From: Fimbriimonas planktonicus | GTDB lineage: Bacteria > Armatimonadota > Fimbriimonadia > Fimbriimonadales > Fimbriimonadaceae | Direction of reading: 5' to 3' | Length of the DNA stretch: 64,000 nt | Assembly (NCBI GenBank): GCA_965234685.1 | Contig: OZ248539.1 | Location: 1,116,001-1,180,000, forward strand | Shown: positions 40,356 to 49,222 of the stretch, piece after piece | How the letters are laid out: each line of letters starts with the position of its first letter | How positions within the stretch are numbered: the first letter of the stretch is position 1 | Notes under the pieces: generated by a model | What the model was told of the DNA's origin: nothing | Seen by the model: only the letters and a program-made list of their open reading frames with translations | Databases searched by the model: none | Made by a program: the position numbers and the translations under genes

Positions 40356-40360
40356 TACCT

Positions 40361-42802
40361 ATGAAAACTCCGGGCGAGCAGGCGATCGAATCCTGGTTCG
40401 CCCAGGGCGGTTGGGAACCGTTCGACTTTCAGCGGGAAATTTGGCGTCGATACCGCGACGGCGAATCTGGACTGGTTCATAGTGCGACGGGTACGGGAAA
40501 GACGCTCGCTGCTTGGTTAGGGGCGGTCATCGAGGCCATCGACAATCCAAAGGATGGGCTCAACGTGCTTTGGATCACTCCTTTGCGGGCGCTGGCAGCG
40601 GACACCACGGAGTCGCTCCTGCGGCCGATTCGAGAGTTGGGTTTGCCGTTTGATGTTCAGCTGAGAACGGGTGACACAACCTCCGCGCAGAGGGTGAAGC
40701 AAGCCAAGAATCAGCCGTTTGCGCTGGTAACCACGCCCGAGAGCCTTTGCTTGATGCTAAGCCAGAAAGATCCGGAAGCGATTTTCGGGAACCTGCGCTG
40801 CGTGGTGGTGGACGAGTGGCACGAGCTTATGTCCAGCAAGCGCGGAGTGCAAACCGAGTTGGCCCTGGCGCGGTTGAGGGCGTATGTGCCGGAGCTTCGA
40901 ACCTGGGGCGTAAGCGCGACGTTGGGCAATCTCAGTGCTGCGGCAGAGACGCTGGTGGGGACGGGCGGAACGGCATCTATTGTCAAGGGGTTCTCGGGAA
41001 AGGAGATCATCATCGATTCCGTCCTTCCCGAATCGATGCGACGGTTTCCTTGGGCGGGGCACTTTGGCACACAGATGATCCCGGGCGTCATCAAGGCGAT
41101 CGAAGAGAGCGAGAGTTGCCTCGTCTTCACGAACACCCGGGCGATGGCGGAGATCTGGTTCCAGCAGATTCTCGACGAAAAGCCGGAATGGAAAGGGGTG
41201 CTTGGCCTGCACCACGGATCGCTAGATCGGGAAGTTCGAGAGGCGGTCGAGATGGGGCTGAAACTCGGCAAGCTCCGGGCGGTCGTCTGCACTTCATCGC
41301 TCGATCTCGGCGTGGACTTTTCGCCGGTGGATCGCGTGATTCAGGTGGGTTCACCTAAGGGAGTAGCTCGACTCCTTCAACGCGCCGGACGAAGTGGCCA
41401 CCGGCCGGGAGCGGCGTCGCGAGTGACCTGCGTGCCGACCCACGCGTTCGAGATGGTGGATATCGCCGCCGCGCGGGAGTCGGCGATGGCGGGGAAGGTG
41501 GAGGCTAGGGAGGGCGTTCTTCGTCCACTCGACGTGCTCGCTCAGCATCTCGTGACCATCGCGGTTGGGCCGGGTTTTGATGCTGAAGAGCTCTATCGAG
41601 AGGTCAAGACCACGCGGTCGTTCCGCGATCTCACGTTGAGCGATTGGGACTGGACGCTTGACTTCGTGGTGCGCGGAGGGGAGAGTCTGCGTGCTTATCC
41701 TGAGTACCGCCGGGTTGTACTGGGCGAAGACGGGCGGTATCGCGTTGAGGACAAGGACATCGCGCATCGGCACCGAATGAGCATCGGCACCATCGTCAGC
41801 GATGCGGCCATGACGGTTCGATACCAGGGTGGTTCGGTGCTGGGAACGGTGGAGGAATCGTTCTTATCTCGACTTAAGCCCGGTGACAAGTTCATTTTTG
41901 CGGGTCGTCCGGTTCAGTTTTTGAACATCCGAGACATGACCGCCTACGTGAAGAAGGTTTCGAGCGTGCAAGGCGCGGTGCCACGCTGGAGCGGCGGGCG
42001 GTTGCCGCTATCCAGCGAGCTTTCGCAGGCGATTCGGGAAGAATTGGACCATGCGCGGAACGGGGAACTTCGGTCTCCGGAAATGCAGCTTCTGGCGCCG
42101 ATCCTCGAACTGCAAGCCCGCTGGTCGGCGGTGCCAGCGCACGATGAATTTCTGATCGAGCAGGTTGAGAGCAAAGAAGGGCACCACCTGTTCTTCTATC
42201 CGTTCGAGGGTCGGTTGGTGCATGAAGGGCTTGCGGCGCTTTGCGCTCACCGGATTTCGAAGAACCAGAAGGTCACGTTCACGATTGCTTGCAACGACTA
42301 CGGGTTTGAACTTCTTAGCGTGACCCCGATTGATATTGAACGGGAGATTGAGGGTGGGCTGTTTAGCAGCCGGAACCTCGGGCCGGATATTTTGGCTTCT
42401 TTGAATTCAGTCGAGATGGCGAAGCGGCAGTTTCGGGAGATCGCCCGGATCGCGGGTTTGGTATTTCAGGGCTATCCCGGAATGAATAAGTCGGCGCGGC
42501 AGTTGCAGGTTTCGACCGGGCTTCTATTTGATGTCTTTACACGCTTCGATCCGGACAATATGCTGCTGCAACAGGCACAACGGGAAGTGCTGGAGCGGCA
42601 GTTGGAGCAGAGCCGATTGGCGATTGCCTTGAAGCGGTTATCGGAAAGCGAACTCGTTTTGACGCAGCCGGAGCGCCCGACGCCGATGTCGTTTCCGATT
42701 CTGGTGGACCGGCTGCGCGAGACTGTCACCAACGAAACCACCGCCGATCGCATCAATCGACTGGTGGATGAACTCGAAATGGCGGCCGGGAACCTGGTCT
42801 GA
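40361..42802 (+). CDS. Ligase-associated Lhr-core DEAD/H helicase
   Basis: 813 residues, the Lhr-Core length class, not the 1500-residue full Lhr. Motif Q region, Walker A HSATGTGKTLAAW (about 41-53), motif II VVVDEWHELM, motif III SATLGN, motif VI GVARLLQRAGRSGHRPG, then the winged-helix and Lhr core domain (about 430-800, EGHHLFFYPFEGRLVHEG). This helicase is the partner of a bacterial set with a DNA ligase, PdeM and an MBL exonuclease proposed to act in DNA damage response. pdeM follows 31 bases later; the other two are at 49.7-52.3 kb. Confidence 0.93.
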   Translation: MKTPGEQAIESWFAQGGWEPFDFQREIWRRYRDGESGLVHSATGTGKTLAAWLGAVIEAIDNPKDGLNVLWITPLRALAADTTESLLRPIRELGLPFDVQLRTGDTTSAQRVKQAKNQPFALVTTPESLCLMLSQKDPEAIFGNLRCVVVDEWHELMSSKRGVQTELALARLRAYVPELRTWGVSATLGNLSAAAETLVGTGGTASIVKGFSGKEIIIDSVLPESMRRFPWAGHFGTQMIPGVIKAIEESESCLVFTNTRAMAEIWFQQILDEKPEWKGVLGLHHGSLDREVREAVEMGLKLGKLRAVVCTSSLDLGVDFSPVDRVIQVGSPKGVARLLQRAGRSGHRPGAASRVTCVPTHAFEMVDIAAARESAMAGKVEAREGVLRPLDVLAQHLVTIAVGPGFDAEELYREVKTTRSFRDLTLSDWDWTLDFVVRGGESLRAYPEYRRVVLGEDGRYRVEDKDIAHRHRMSIGTIVSDAAMTVRYQGGSVLGTVEESFLSRLKPGDKFIFAGRPVQFLNIRDMTAYVKKVSSVQGAVPRWSGGRLPLSSELSQAIREELDHARNGELRSPEMQLLAPILELQARWSAVPAHDEFLIEQVESKEGHHLFFYPFEGRLVHEGLAALCAHRISKNQKVTFTIACNDYGFELLSVTPIDIEREIEGGLFSSRNLGPDILASLNSVEMAKRQFREIARIAGLVFQGYPGMNKSARQLQVSTGLLFDVFTRFDPDNMLLQQAQREVLERQLEQSRLAIALKRLSESELVLTQPERPTPMSFPILVDRLRETVTNETTADRINRLVDELEMAAGNLV

Positions 42803-42822
42803 ACGGTAGACACCTGACGAGG

Positions 42823-42828
42823 TATAAG
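42823..42828 (+). promoter_or_regulatory. Candidate -10 hexamer
   Basis: TATAAG, five bases before the pdeM ATG at 42834. The AAGG at 42829-42832 could alternatively be a weak ribosome binding site. Confidence 0.3.
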
Positions 42829-42833
42829 AAGGC

Positions 42834-43490
42834 ATGCGCACGCAGTTGGCCGGGGAGGGAGTCGAGTTTCGGCCCGATGGCACGCTGTTTTGGCCGAGCG
42901 AGTCGACCTTGTTTGTGGCCGATATTCACCTCGGAAAGGGGGCAAGCTTTCGATCGCAGGGACTTCCGGTGCCGCCTGGGTCGACCGTGGCGACTTTGGA
43001 GAAGCTTTCTCAGGCTCTGGATTCCGGCGTGCGGCGGCTAATCATTCTTGGCGACCTGTGGCATGCGCGGCAGGGTAAAACGGCGGAAGCGGTTGAACAG
43101 TTCTTGTCCTGGCGAAGTCGGGTTTCGGTAGAAATTTTGCTGGTCGAAGGCAACCACGACCGCAAATCGGGGCAGCTTCCGGTAGGGAGCGACATTCAGA
43201 CGATTCCGGATGGAGCCGCGGTTGGGCCGTTTCGATTGCGGCACGAACCAGAGCCGATGGATGAGGGCCACGTGTTGGCCGGGCATTTGCATCCCGGATA
43301 CGGTTTGGATGGTCGAGGCCGACAGAGCATGACCGTCCCGTGCTTTTGGATCACGCCGGGCGTGACGGTGCTACCGAGCTTTGGAACGTTTACGGGTTGC
43401 AGCCGCATTAGGCCTGGAGAGAGTGACCGGGTGATCGTGACGACGGGAAGCGAGTGTCGGGAAGTGCAGTTTCACCTAACGTCGTTTTGA
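42834..43490 (+). CDS. pdeM: Ligase-associated DNA damage response endonuclease PdeM
   Basis: 218 residues, calcineurin-like metallophosphoesterase. Metal motifs are complete: LFVADIHLGK (D-x-H, about 26-35), LGDLWHA (GDxxH), EGNHDRK (GNHD) and LAGHLHPGYGL (GHxH). The ASFRSQGLPVPPG segment is typical of PdeM. It belongs to the same repair set as the helicase upstream. The 3' end opens into the AT-richer stretch. Confidence 0.9.
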   Translation: MRTQLAGEGVEFRPDGTLFWPSESTLFVADIHLGKGASFRSQGLPVPPGSTVATLEKLSQALDSGVRRLIILGDLWHARQGKTAEAVEQFLSWRSRVSVEILLVEGNHDRKSGQLPVGSDIQTIPDGAAVGPFRLRHEPEPMDEGHVLAGHLHPGYGLDGRGRQSMTVPCFWITPGVTVLPSFGTFTGCSRIRPGESDRVIVTTGSECREVQFHLTSF

Positions 43491-43567
43491 CAGTTTGCAA
43501 TTCGTAGAAAAATCCAAACCTTTTCGAAAGCGCGCAACTTGGGCTCATCTTTGGTCGTCTGACGGCT

Positions 43568-43834
43568 ATGGCATGGTCCGATGCGATGTTTTTGCTGGAT
43601 ACGACGTCTACACTTGAATTTGGGACCGATGTGAATATCGTTACTCCCGCTGAACGGTTCCTCCCTAATCGTTCGGAGACCGTAAGATTAAAGAAACCTA
43701 CCGGCGCATCGATCACCGTTACTCTCCACTTCCTCAACTGGCGAACAACTAATGGTGTTGAGCCGGCAATTGAAAAGCAGAGCTACACCTGGGTTGCAGA
43801 ATTAATAACTCGCTATCTCATGCCAAATTGTTGA
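43568..43834 (+). CDS. Hypothetical small protein (uncertain)
   Basis: 88 codons in the 561-base gap between pdeM and the lipoprotein gene. The sequence is compositionally like a real small beta protein (ETVRLKKPTGASITVTLHF) and resembles short proteins with a VRLxxPDG motif that I have seen annotated only as hypothetical. The opening is rich in Thr and Asp. No Shine-Dalgarno. It may continue, by frameshift, into the ORF at 43828; I cannot decide from one sequence. Confidence 0.35.
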   Translation: MAWSDAMFLLDTTSTLEFGTDVNIVTPAERFLPNRSETVRLKKPTGASITVTLHFLNWRTTNGVEPAIEKQSYTWVAELITRYLMPNC

Positions 43835-44055
43835 GCGATGACAGTGAGTTAACAGACCTCACAATCGGATGGATGATCGAGCCCAAATTCACCGACCGTT
43901 ATGGCCGGCTAGCAATGCCAGGTAATCGGTACGCTCGGATTGCAGGGACGTCGTCCTTAGTCGTTGATAGAGCTTACACAGAAAGTGCTAGTAATCACAA
44001 TTCGGAAATTTTTCGAAAGAACACAACCGCAACGGTCCAAAGGAGAATCCAATGA
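43828..44055 (+). CDS. Short ORF before the lipoprotein gene (uncertain)
   Basis: 75 codons from a TTG, overlapping the preceding ORF by seven bases in another frame. Its TGA overlaps the lipoprotein ATG (ATGA), which favours a real reading frame, but the sequence (ESASNHNSEIFRKNTTATVQ) shows no recognisable domain. It could be the 3' half of a frameshifted gene beginning at 43568, or noncoding DNA carrying the ribosome binding site of the next gene. Confidence 0.2.
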   Translation: MLSDDSELTDLTIGWMIEPKFTDRYGRLAMPGNRYARIAGTSSLVVDRAYTESASNHNSEIFRKNTTATVQRRIQ

Positions 44056-44618
44056 AAATTCTATCGCTCTTCGTCCTCGTGCTATCAATCGTCGGCTGTG
44101 GTGGCAGCGCCAATCCGCGCACGGAACCCAGCATCGCAGAATATGCCAGCTGGAATTTGACCGTAAACTCAGCTTCCCCGGGTGTGGATACCAGCCCGAT
44201 AATCACGTCAAACTACCGATGTAGCAGTTTGCTTGCTCAGGATAGTGGTTTGACAGAATTGATCGGGTTCTTTGCAAGCTTTACGCGCGAGAATGGCCGG
44301 CCCAGAGAATTAAAATTGATAGGATTTCGGCCTGAAACTTTAATTGTCGGGCAAGAAATAACCTTTGGAACAGGAGGTGGCATTCAGGGTGGGATTTCTG
44401 ATTGGCTGGCTGATACGGGTCCTGAGCGTGATGCCGCTTATGATGCCAGTGCGGGCGGGGTTCGTGTCATCGAGGTCGACGGCGACCGTACGACTTTCGA
44501 AATTGACGCAACGTTCACAAATCTTGCTGGCAACTCCTTCGTTCTTCGGGGCAGATACTCCTTCAGCTACGACAAGAGGGCAGAATTTGTGAGCTTTAAC
44601 CCTTGCCCGGCGCGGTAG
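44052..44618 (+). CDS. Lipoprotein, unknown
   Basis: 188 residues with a strong AAAGGAGAA ribosome binding site. Type II signal peptide with lipobox LSIVGC (Cys16), followed by a Gly/Ser spacer and an immunoglobulin-like or lipocalin-like beta body (YRCSSLLAQDS, TFGTGGGIQGGI, SFVLRGRYSFSYDKRAEFVSF). Two further Cys may form a disulfide. No family recognised. Base composition is AT-richer than its neighbours. A hairpin follows the stop. Confidence 0.65.
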   Translation: MKILSLFVLVLSIVGCGGSANPRTEPSIAEYASWNLTVNSASPGVDTSPIITSNYRCSSLLAQDSGLTELIGFFASFTRENGRPRELKLIGFRPETLIVGQEITFGTGGGIQGGISDWLADTGPERDAAYDASAGGVRVIEVDGDRTTFEIDATFTNLAGNSFVLRGRYSFSYDKRAEFVSFNPCPAR

Positions 44619-44676
44619 TGCTGGAACGACCCATCCTGAAACGCATGCCTTCGTGAAGTTTCACCGGAAGCAAAAG

Positions 44677-44697
44677 GGGAGAGTCAAACGCTCTCCC
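44677..44697 (+). terminator. Hairpin after lipoprotein gene
   Basis: GGGAGAG/CTCTCCC seven-base stem with a seven-base loop, 59 bases after the stop, followed by the palindrome TAGAATTCTA (44701-44710). The T content after the stem is low, so terminator strength is uncertain. Confidence 0.5.
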
Positions 44698-44799
44698 TGA
44701 TAGAATTCTATTCAGATTTCATAATAATGATTATCGGAAAATAGTTTCTGGCTGTGCCGATGGTCATTTTTTAGGCTGGCGCGTCAGAATCATTCGAGC

Positions 44800-45969
44800 A
44801 TGTCGCGGAACGTTCGGTTTGATGTGGCAAAAGGAATCGCGATTCTCGCGGTCATCACCATCCACGTCACCGGCAATCGGGCTCGACAGATCGCGGTTGA
44901 AGGCAGCCAGTTTTGGTGGTGGCTCCGATACATCAATCTTGCCGCGGCTTTTGCTGTCCCGTGCTTTTTGCTGATCAGCGCGTGGCTGTGGACGATTTCG
45001 CTTGAGCGCAAGTCCGATCTTTGGGAGTTTGTCAAGACGCGGTTTGTCAGCCTGGCTCATCCGTATGTGCTCTGGAGCCTGATTTACATCACGTTTCGGA
45101 CGCGGGCCGGAACGTCTGAACCGTGGCCGAGCCTTTCGCGGATCGGTTTTGAGTTGAGTTTTGGCAAGTCGGCCTACCACTTGTATTTCATGGTGCTCAT
45201 TGCTCAGCTGATCATCATCGTTCCGCTGTTCGCTTGGATATTTAAAAGATTCAAAGTCGGGTTTTGGGCGATGATCGCCTTTACGGTTGCCTTTGAGTTC
45301 GTTGTATTGACGATCCAGAAGCAAACGCACCTGGTTGTTTCGTTTGGGAGCTTTGCTCTTGGATATGCGCCGGTGCTACTGCCAGCAATTTGGTATGGCC
45401 TGAAGCCCTCGCGACTCGAGTCACTGGTTGACCCGCTAACCTTATCGAATCCGCAGCAGAAAGAGGTTCTTGAGACAAAGCTCGGCGAAGGTGTCCCCAA
45501 AAGAATGGCGTTAATGCAACAGATGGGCCTCTGGATTTTGTCGTTTTTTGCTTGCCTCGAGTACTTTGCCGTTCACTCTAGGCTGCTCGATAAGCAACCA
45601 CTGGACGGCTTGCATGTGCAAGTTAGCAATATTATCTATACAGCCAGCATTGCCTGGCTCGTCGTTGTGCTTTCGCTAACGTTGCCAATTCACCGACTAA
45701 TCGAGACTGGCCTTGCATGGCTCGGGAAGAACTCGCTGGCGATCTACCTTGCGCATCCGGCGTTCTTGGTTGTTCTGGCCTCACCGTCCCTTGCTCGGGT
45801 TCTTCCAAAGGGCTACATCAACGTTCCGATCGTCTGGTTTGGAACGGTTCTGATCTCTTGCGGATTCGCTTTTGCCGTCGAAAAAATAGGGCTGAACGGT
45901 ATCCTATTTGGTCAGTGGAGAAGAAAACCGCCCGCTCCTCCCACCGAAAATCCCTTGCCGGCCTCTTAG
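44800..45969 (+). CDS. Acyltransferase 3 family membrane protein
   Basis: 389 residues, about ten transmembrane helices. The N-terminal signature RNVRFDVAKGIAILAVITIHV, with the His in the first helix, and CFLLISAWLWTISL are those of acyltransferase 3 (OafA/NolL-like) proteins that move acetyl or succinyl groups onto surface sugars. A charged loop (about 200-230) is followed by more helices and a Pro-rich end. The 3' end overlaps the GDSL esterase start by 55 bases, suggesting a coupled pair that adds and removes acyl groups. Confidence 0.8.
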   Translation: MSRNVRFDVAKGIAILAVITIHVTGNRARQIAVEGSQFWWWLRYINLAAAFAVPCFLLISAWLWTISLERKSDLWEFVKTRFVSLAHPYVLWSLIYITFRTRAGTSEPWPSLSRIGFELSFGKSAYHLYFMVLIAQLIIIVPLFAWIFKRFKVGFWAMIAFTVAFEFVVLTIQKQTHLVVSFGSFALGYAPVLLPAIWYGLKPSRLESLVDPLTLSNPQQKEVLETKLGEGVPKRMALMQQMGLWILSFFACLEYFAVHSRLLDKQPLDGLHVQVSNIIYTASIAWLVVVLSLTLPIHRLIETGLAWLGKNSLAIYLAHPAFLVVLASPSLARVLPKGYINVPIVWFGTVLISCGFAFAVEKIGLNGILFGQWRRKPPAPPTENPLPAS

Positions 45970-47183
45970 TTGTCCTTGCCGCTGCGGGTGCTTGGGCGCA
46001 GCCGAATCCGAACGTGGCGAACACCGCGCTTCCCTACGTTCCTCGTCTTCGAAACGGGAGCATGGAATGGGGCATCAAGACGCCAGAAGAATGGAAGCTC
46101 GTCAAAGGCGCAAGCGAAGGCGTTTCTCTGCGACGCGATGAGAAGGTCAAAGTTGACGGGCAGGCTTCGCTTCGGCTGATTTCCGAATACGGTGAGGGAT
46201 CAGTTGCACAGCGCATGTCGGCCGAACCGGGCACGACCTTTAAGATCAGCGGCCACGTGCGGATCGAGGGCAATCTTTGGACGCAGGTTTGGGTGCAATT
46301 TCTCGGCGAATCGGGTCAGCCGGTGGGCTCCATGAACCTGTTGGTCGTGGAAGGGCCGGTCGATTGGATCAACTTTGAGCAGGATTTGACCGTTCCCGAA
46401 GATGCCCGGGAACTCAAGGTTGGGTTCAACACGGTGGGTCCCGGTTCGATCTGGGTGGATCGAATTCGGTTTGAGCCGGTGCCGGGAATGTCGCTCTCGC
46501 CCGAACTCGCGACACCGCCGCCGATGCCCGAGCAGGATCCGATCGAACCGTATTTGGGTCGTTTTCAGGGTGACACGGAGGTTTGGCTGTCCGTCCACGA
46601 GCGTCAAAAGCGTCTGCTCCAGGCGACCAACCCGAAGGTTGTTTTCCTGGGAGACTCGATCACCGAGCTCTGGGACGAGCGAGTCTGGGCGCGATACTTC
46701 GATAAGCTCGGCGCAGTGAATCTCGGGATCCGCGGTGACCGAACGAATCAGTTGATCTACCGGTTGCAAGATGGACTTTTAGATGGCCTTTCTCCGGAGC
46801 TTGTGATTGTCGCGGTTGGGGCCAACAACCTCTGGAAGGATCAATTTGGGGCGGAGCGCACGGGAGAGGCAGTGAAGCTGATCGTCTCCAAAGTGCAACA
46901 GCGCTGCCCGAAGGCGCAGATTCTGCTCGTCGGAATCTTCCCCACCGACCGGAATCCGGATTCCGCCTTTCGTTATGTGGTCCCGGAGTTCAACAAAGCC
47001 ATTTCGAAGGCGGCAGATGGGCAACGGGTGAGATTCGTGGATTTCGGCGTGAAGTTCCTTGATCCCGACAAATCGATCCCGAAAGCCTTGATGCCAGACG
47101 GGCTTCACCTTGGCGCGCCCGGCTATGAGGTGTACGCAAAGAACCTAGCGCCCGTGGTGTACGCGATTCTTAAGCCGAAGTAA
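45915..47183 (+). CDS. Secreted SGNH/GDSL esterase with N-terminal carbohydrate-binding-like domain
   Basis: 422 residues from GTG 45915; the longer frame from 45717 is a shadow inside the acyltransferase gene, while the GTG gives a signal peptide (KSLAGLLVVLAAAGAWAQ). An N-terminal beta domain (about 45-185, NGSMEWGIKTPEEWKLVKGA, KFKISGHV-type strands) resembles a CBM. The SGNH domain has block I FLGDSITELWD, block II LGIRGDRTNQLIYRL, block III VGANNLW and block V DGLHLGAPGYEVYA. This matches platelet-activating-factor acetylhydrolase-like lipases. It probably deacylates sugars outside the cytoplasm. Confidence 0.85.
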   Translation: MEKKTARSSHRKSLAGLLVVLAAAGAWAQPNPNVANTALPYVPRLRNGSMEWGIKTPEEWKLVKGASEGVSLRRDEKVKVDGQASLRLISEYGEGSVAQRMSAEPGTTFKISGHVRIEGNLWTQVWVQFLGESGQPVGSMNLLVVEGPVDWINFEQDLTVPEDARELKVGFNTVGPGSIWVDRIRFEPVPGMSLSPELATPPPMPEQDPIEPYLGRFQGDTEVWLSVHERQKRLLQATNPKVVFLGDSITELWDERVWARYFDKLGAVNLGIRGDRTNQLIYRLQDGLLDGLSPELVIVAVGANNLWKDQFGAERTGEAVKLIVSKVQQRCPKAQILLVGIFPTDRNPDSAFRYVVPEFNKAISKAADGQRVRFVDFGVKFLDPDKSIPKALMPDGLHLGAPGYEVYAKNLAPVVYAILKPK

Positions 47184-47187
47184 CCGG

Positions 47188-47193
47188 TACCCT
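47188..47193 (+). promoter_or_regulatory. Candidate -10 hexamer, leaderless geometry
   Basis: TACCCT, seven bases before the ffh ATG at 47201, right after the esterase stop. Confidence 0.35.
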
Positions 47194-47200
47194 TAACGCA

Positions 47201-48538
47201 ATGCTGGACAACCTGACCCGTCGCGTCGCCGGAATTCTCAATGGCCTTCGAAACAAGGGGCGATTGAGCGAAGCCGACGTGACCGAGGTCATGCGAGAGA
47301 TCCGGGTTGCGCTTCTCGAAGCCGACGTTAACTTTAAGGTCGCGAAAGAGTTCATCGCCCGGGTGAAGGAAAAGGCGGTCGGCGAAGCGGTCTTTGCTTC
47401 CCTTACGCCGGACCAGACGATCATCAAGATTGTCCGAGACGAGCTACTTGAGACGCTCGGCGGCGAAGGCGTCAAGTTCAACTACGGCTCGGAACCGCCG
47501 ACCGTGATCTTGATGTGCGGACTTCAGGGATCTGGAAAGACCACCACCTGCGCGAAGCTCGCCAAGTATCTGATCGCGCAGGGCAAGAAGCCGATGCTTG
47601 CTGCTTGCGACATTCAGCGTCCGGCGGCGATCAAGCAGCTTCAAGTTTTGGGTGAGCAGGTCGAGGTCCCGGTCTATGCCAAGACCGACGGCACGAACCC
47701 GGTTCAGATCGCGAAGGAAGCCCTTGAGCGCGCGAAGTATTTGATGCGCGACGTGCTGATTGTGGACACTGCCGGTCGCTTGAGCATCGATGCGGACTTG
47801 ATGGAGGAACTGAAGCAGGTCTCGCAAACCGTGAAACCGCACGAGGCGTTCCTGGTTCTTGACTCGACAACTGGTCAGGAAGCGGTCAACGTTGCCGAGG
47901 CGTTCCAGAACCTGATTCCTATCACCGGCGCGATCTTTACGAAGATGGACGGCGACACGCGCGGCGGTGCGGTGCTCAGCGTCCGCGCGGCGACCGGAGT
48001 TCCGGTGCGATTTATCGGCGTTGGCGAGCAAGTTGAAGCGCTCGATATTTTCCACCCTGAGCGAGTTGCCGAGCGCATCATCGGCATGGGCGACGTGCTT
48101 GGAATCATCGAAAAGGCCGAGGCGGCCTTCGCCGGCGAGGACATGTCGTTCGTCGAGAACAAACTGTCGAAAGGCAACTTTGACTTCAACGACATGCTCC
48201 AGACCTTCAAGATGATGAAGAAGATGGGGCCGATGAAGAACATTCTCAAGATGATCCCCGGACTAGGTGCGCAGATCCCCGAAGAGGCGCTGGATCAGAT
48301 CAACGGAGCCGATACGAAGCGCATCGAAGCGATCATCTACAGCATGACGGCACAAGAGCGAGCAAATCCGGATATAATTAACGGTTCGCGACGTAAGCGG
48401 ATTGCAAGAGGCTCAGGCACAACGGTGGAAGAAGTCAACCATCTGTTGAAACAGTTTTATCAGAGTCGTCGAAGCATGAAGCAGCTTGGGCAGATGCAAG
48501 GCCGATTCCAGAAGATGGGCGGCGGCAGACGCCGATGA
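47201..48538 (+). CDS. ffh: Signal recognition particle protein Ffh
   Basis: 445 residues. N domain (about 1-85), G domain with GLQGSGKTTTCAKLAKYL (about 104-121), DTAGRLSIDADL, TKMDGDTRGGAVLS and GVGEQVEALDIFHPERV, and a Met-rich M domain (about 315-430, FKMMKKMGPMKNILKMIPG) that binds 4.5S RNA and signal sequences. Starts the ffh-rpsP-khpA-rimM cluster. TACCCT lies seven bases before the ATG, and no Shine-Dalgarno is seen. Confidence 0.97.
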   Translation: MLDNLTRRVAGILNGLRNKGRLSEADVTEVMREIRVALLEADVNFKVAKEFIARVKEKAVGEAVFASLTPDQTIIKIVRDELLETLGGEGVKFNYGSEPPTVILMCGLQGSGKTTTCAKLAKYLIAQGKKPMLAACDIQRPAAIKQLQVLGEQVEVPVYAKTDGTNPVQIAKEALERAKYLMRDVLIVDTAGRLSIDADLMEELKQVSQTVKPHEAFLVLDSTTGQEAVNVAEAFQNLIPITGAIFTKMDGDTRGGAVLSVRAATGVPVRFIGVGEQVEALDIFHPERVAERIIGMGDVLGIIEKAEAAFAGEDMSFVENKLSKGNFDFNDMLQTFKMMKKMGPMKNILKMIPGLGAQIPEEALDQINGADTKRIEAIIYSMTAQERANPDIINGSRRKRIARGSGTTVEEVNHLLKQFYQSRRSMKQLGQMQGRFQKMGGGRRR

Positions 48539-48573
48539 GCGGAAGCTGATCACCGAACCGAAAACGAGAAAGC

Positions 48574-48972
48574 ATGGTAAAGATTCGACTGCGAAGATTA
48601 GGACAACGGAACCGACCGTTCTATCGAATTGTGGTTGCCGAGAGCAACACAGGACGAAACGGAAAGTTTGTTGAGACCCTCGGCATTTATGACCCGATTG
48701 CTCAGCCAAAGCGGCTGGAAGTCAAGGAAGATCGAGCCCTCTTCTGGCTTCGAAATGGTGCCCAGCCAACCGAAACCGCGGCCTACATCTTGAACCGACT
48801 TGGCGTTCTTCCGAAGTATCTCGAAGAGCGACCTCAACACAAGAAGCAGTTCTCTTACCTCGACAAGCGAACCCCAGCGACCACGGCTACCACCGAAGTT
48901 GCTGTGCCAGTAGCGGAAGATGCGGAAATCGCAGCTGCTGCCGCCGCTGAAACCGCCGGAGACGCAGAATGA
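48574..48972 (+). CDS. rpsP: 30S ribosomal protein S16
   Basis: 132 residues, longer than the usual 80-90 because of an Ala/Glu-rich C-terminal tail. The conserved core is MVKIRLRRLGQRNRPFYRIV, then ETLGIYDPIAQPKRLEVKED and FWLRNGAQPTETAAYILNRLG. GAGAAAGC precedes the ATG. The last four bases overlap khpA (ATGA). Confidence 0.96.
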   Translation: MVKIRLRRLGQRNRPFYRIVVAESNTGRNGKFVETLGIYDPIAQPKRLEVKEDRALFWLRNGAQPTETAAYILNRLGVLPKYLEERPQHKKQFSYLDKRTPATTATTEVAVPVAEDAEIAAAAAAETAGDAE

Positions 48973-49208
48973 GCTACGGACCACTCGTTGAATCCCTCGT
49001 TAAGGGCGTCGTTGACAGCCCAGAAAAGGTGACTATCGAAGAAGAGCTCGAAATGGGCACCCGCACGTTCCACGTGACGGTTGAGCCAGACGACGTTGGT
49101 AAGGTCATCGGAAAGAGCGGACGCGTCATCAACGCGATCCGATTTGTCGTTAGCGCCGTCGCCAGCAAGTCTCGCGAAAAGGCTTACGTCAAAGTCGTTA
49201 CCGAATAA
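48969..49208 (+). CDS. khpA: KH-domain RNA-binding protein KhpA
   Basis: 79 residues, a single type II KH domain with the GxxG loop in IGKSGRVINAIRFVV. KhpA partners with KhpB (Jag/EloR) to bind RNA and influence cell growth. The place between rpsP and rimM is the standard one. Overlaps rpsP by four bases. Confidence 0.93.
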   Translation: MSYGPLVESLVKGVVDSPEKVTIEEELEMGTRTFHVTVEPDDVGKVIGKSGRVINAIRFVVSAVASKSREKAYVKVVTE

Positions 49209-49222
49209 ATCAGCTCCGTAAC

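Noticed and set aside
44722..44737. ATAATAATGATTAT stretch resembling half of a Fur box
   Set aside because: Matches only part of the 19-base consensus, lies in an AT-rich gap where such matches are expected by chance, and no iron gene is adjacent.
45717..45914. 66-codon upstream extension of the GDSL esterase
   Set aside because: Frame-shadow of the acyltransferase gene; the signal peptide only makes sense from the GTG at 45915.
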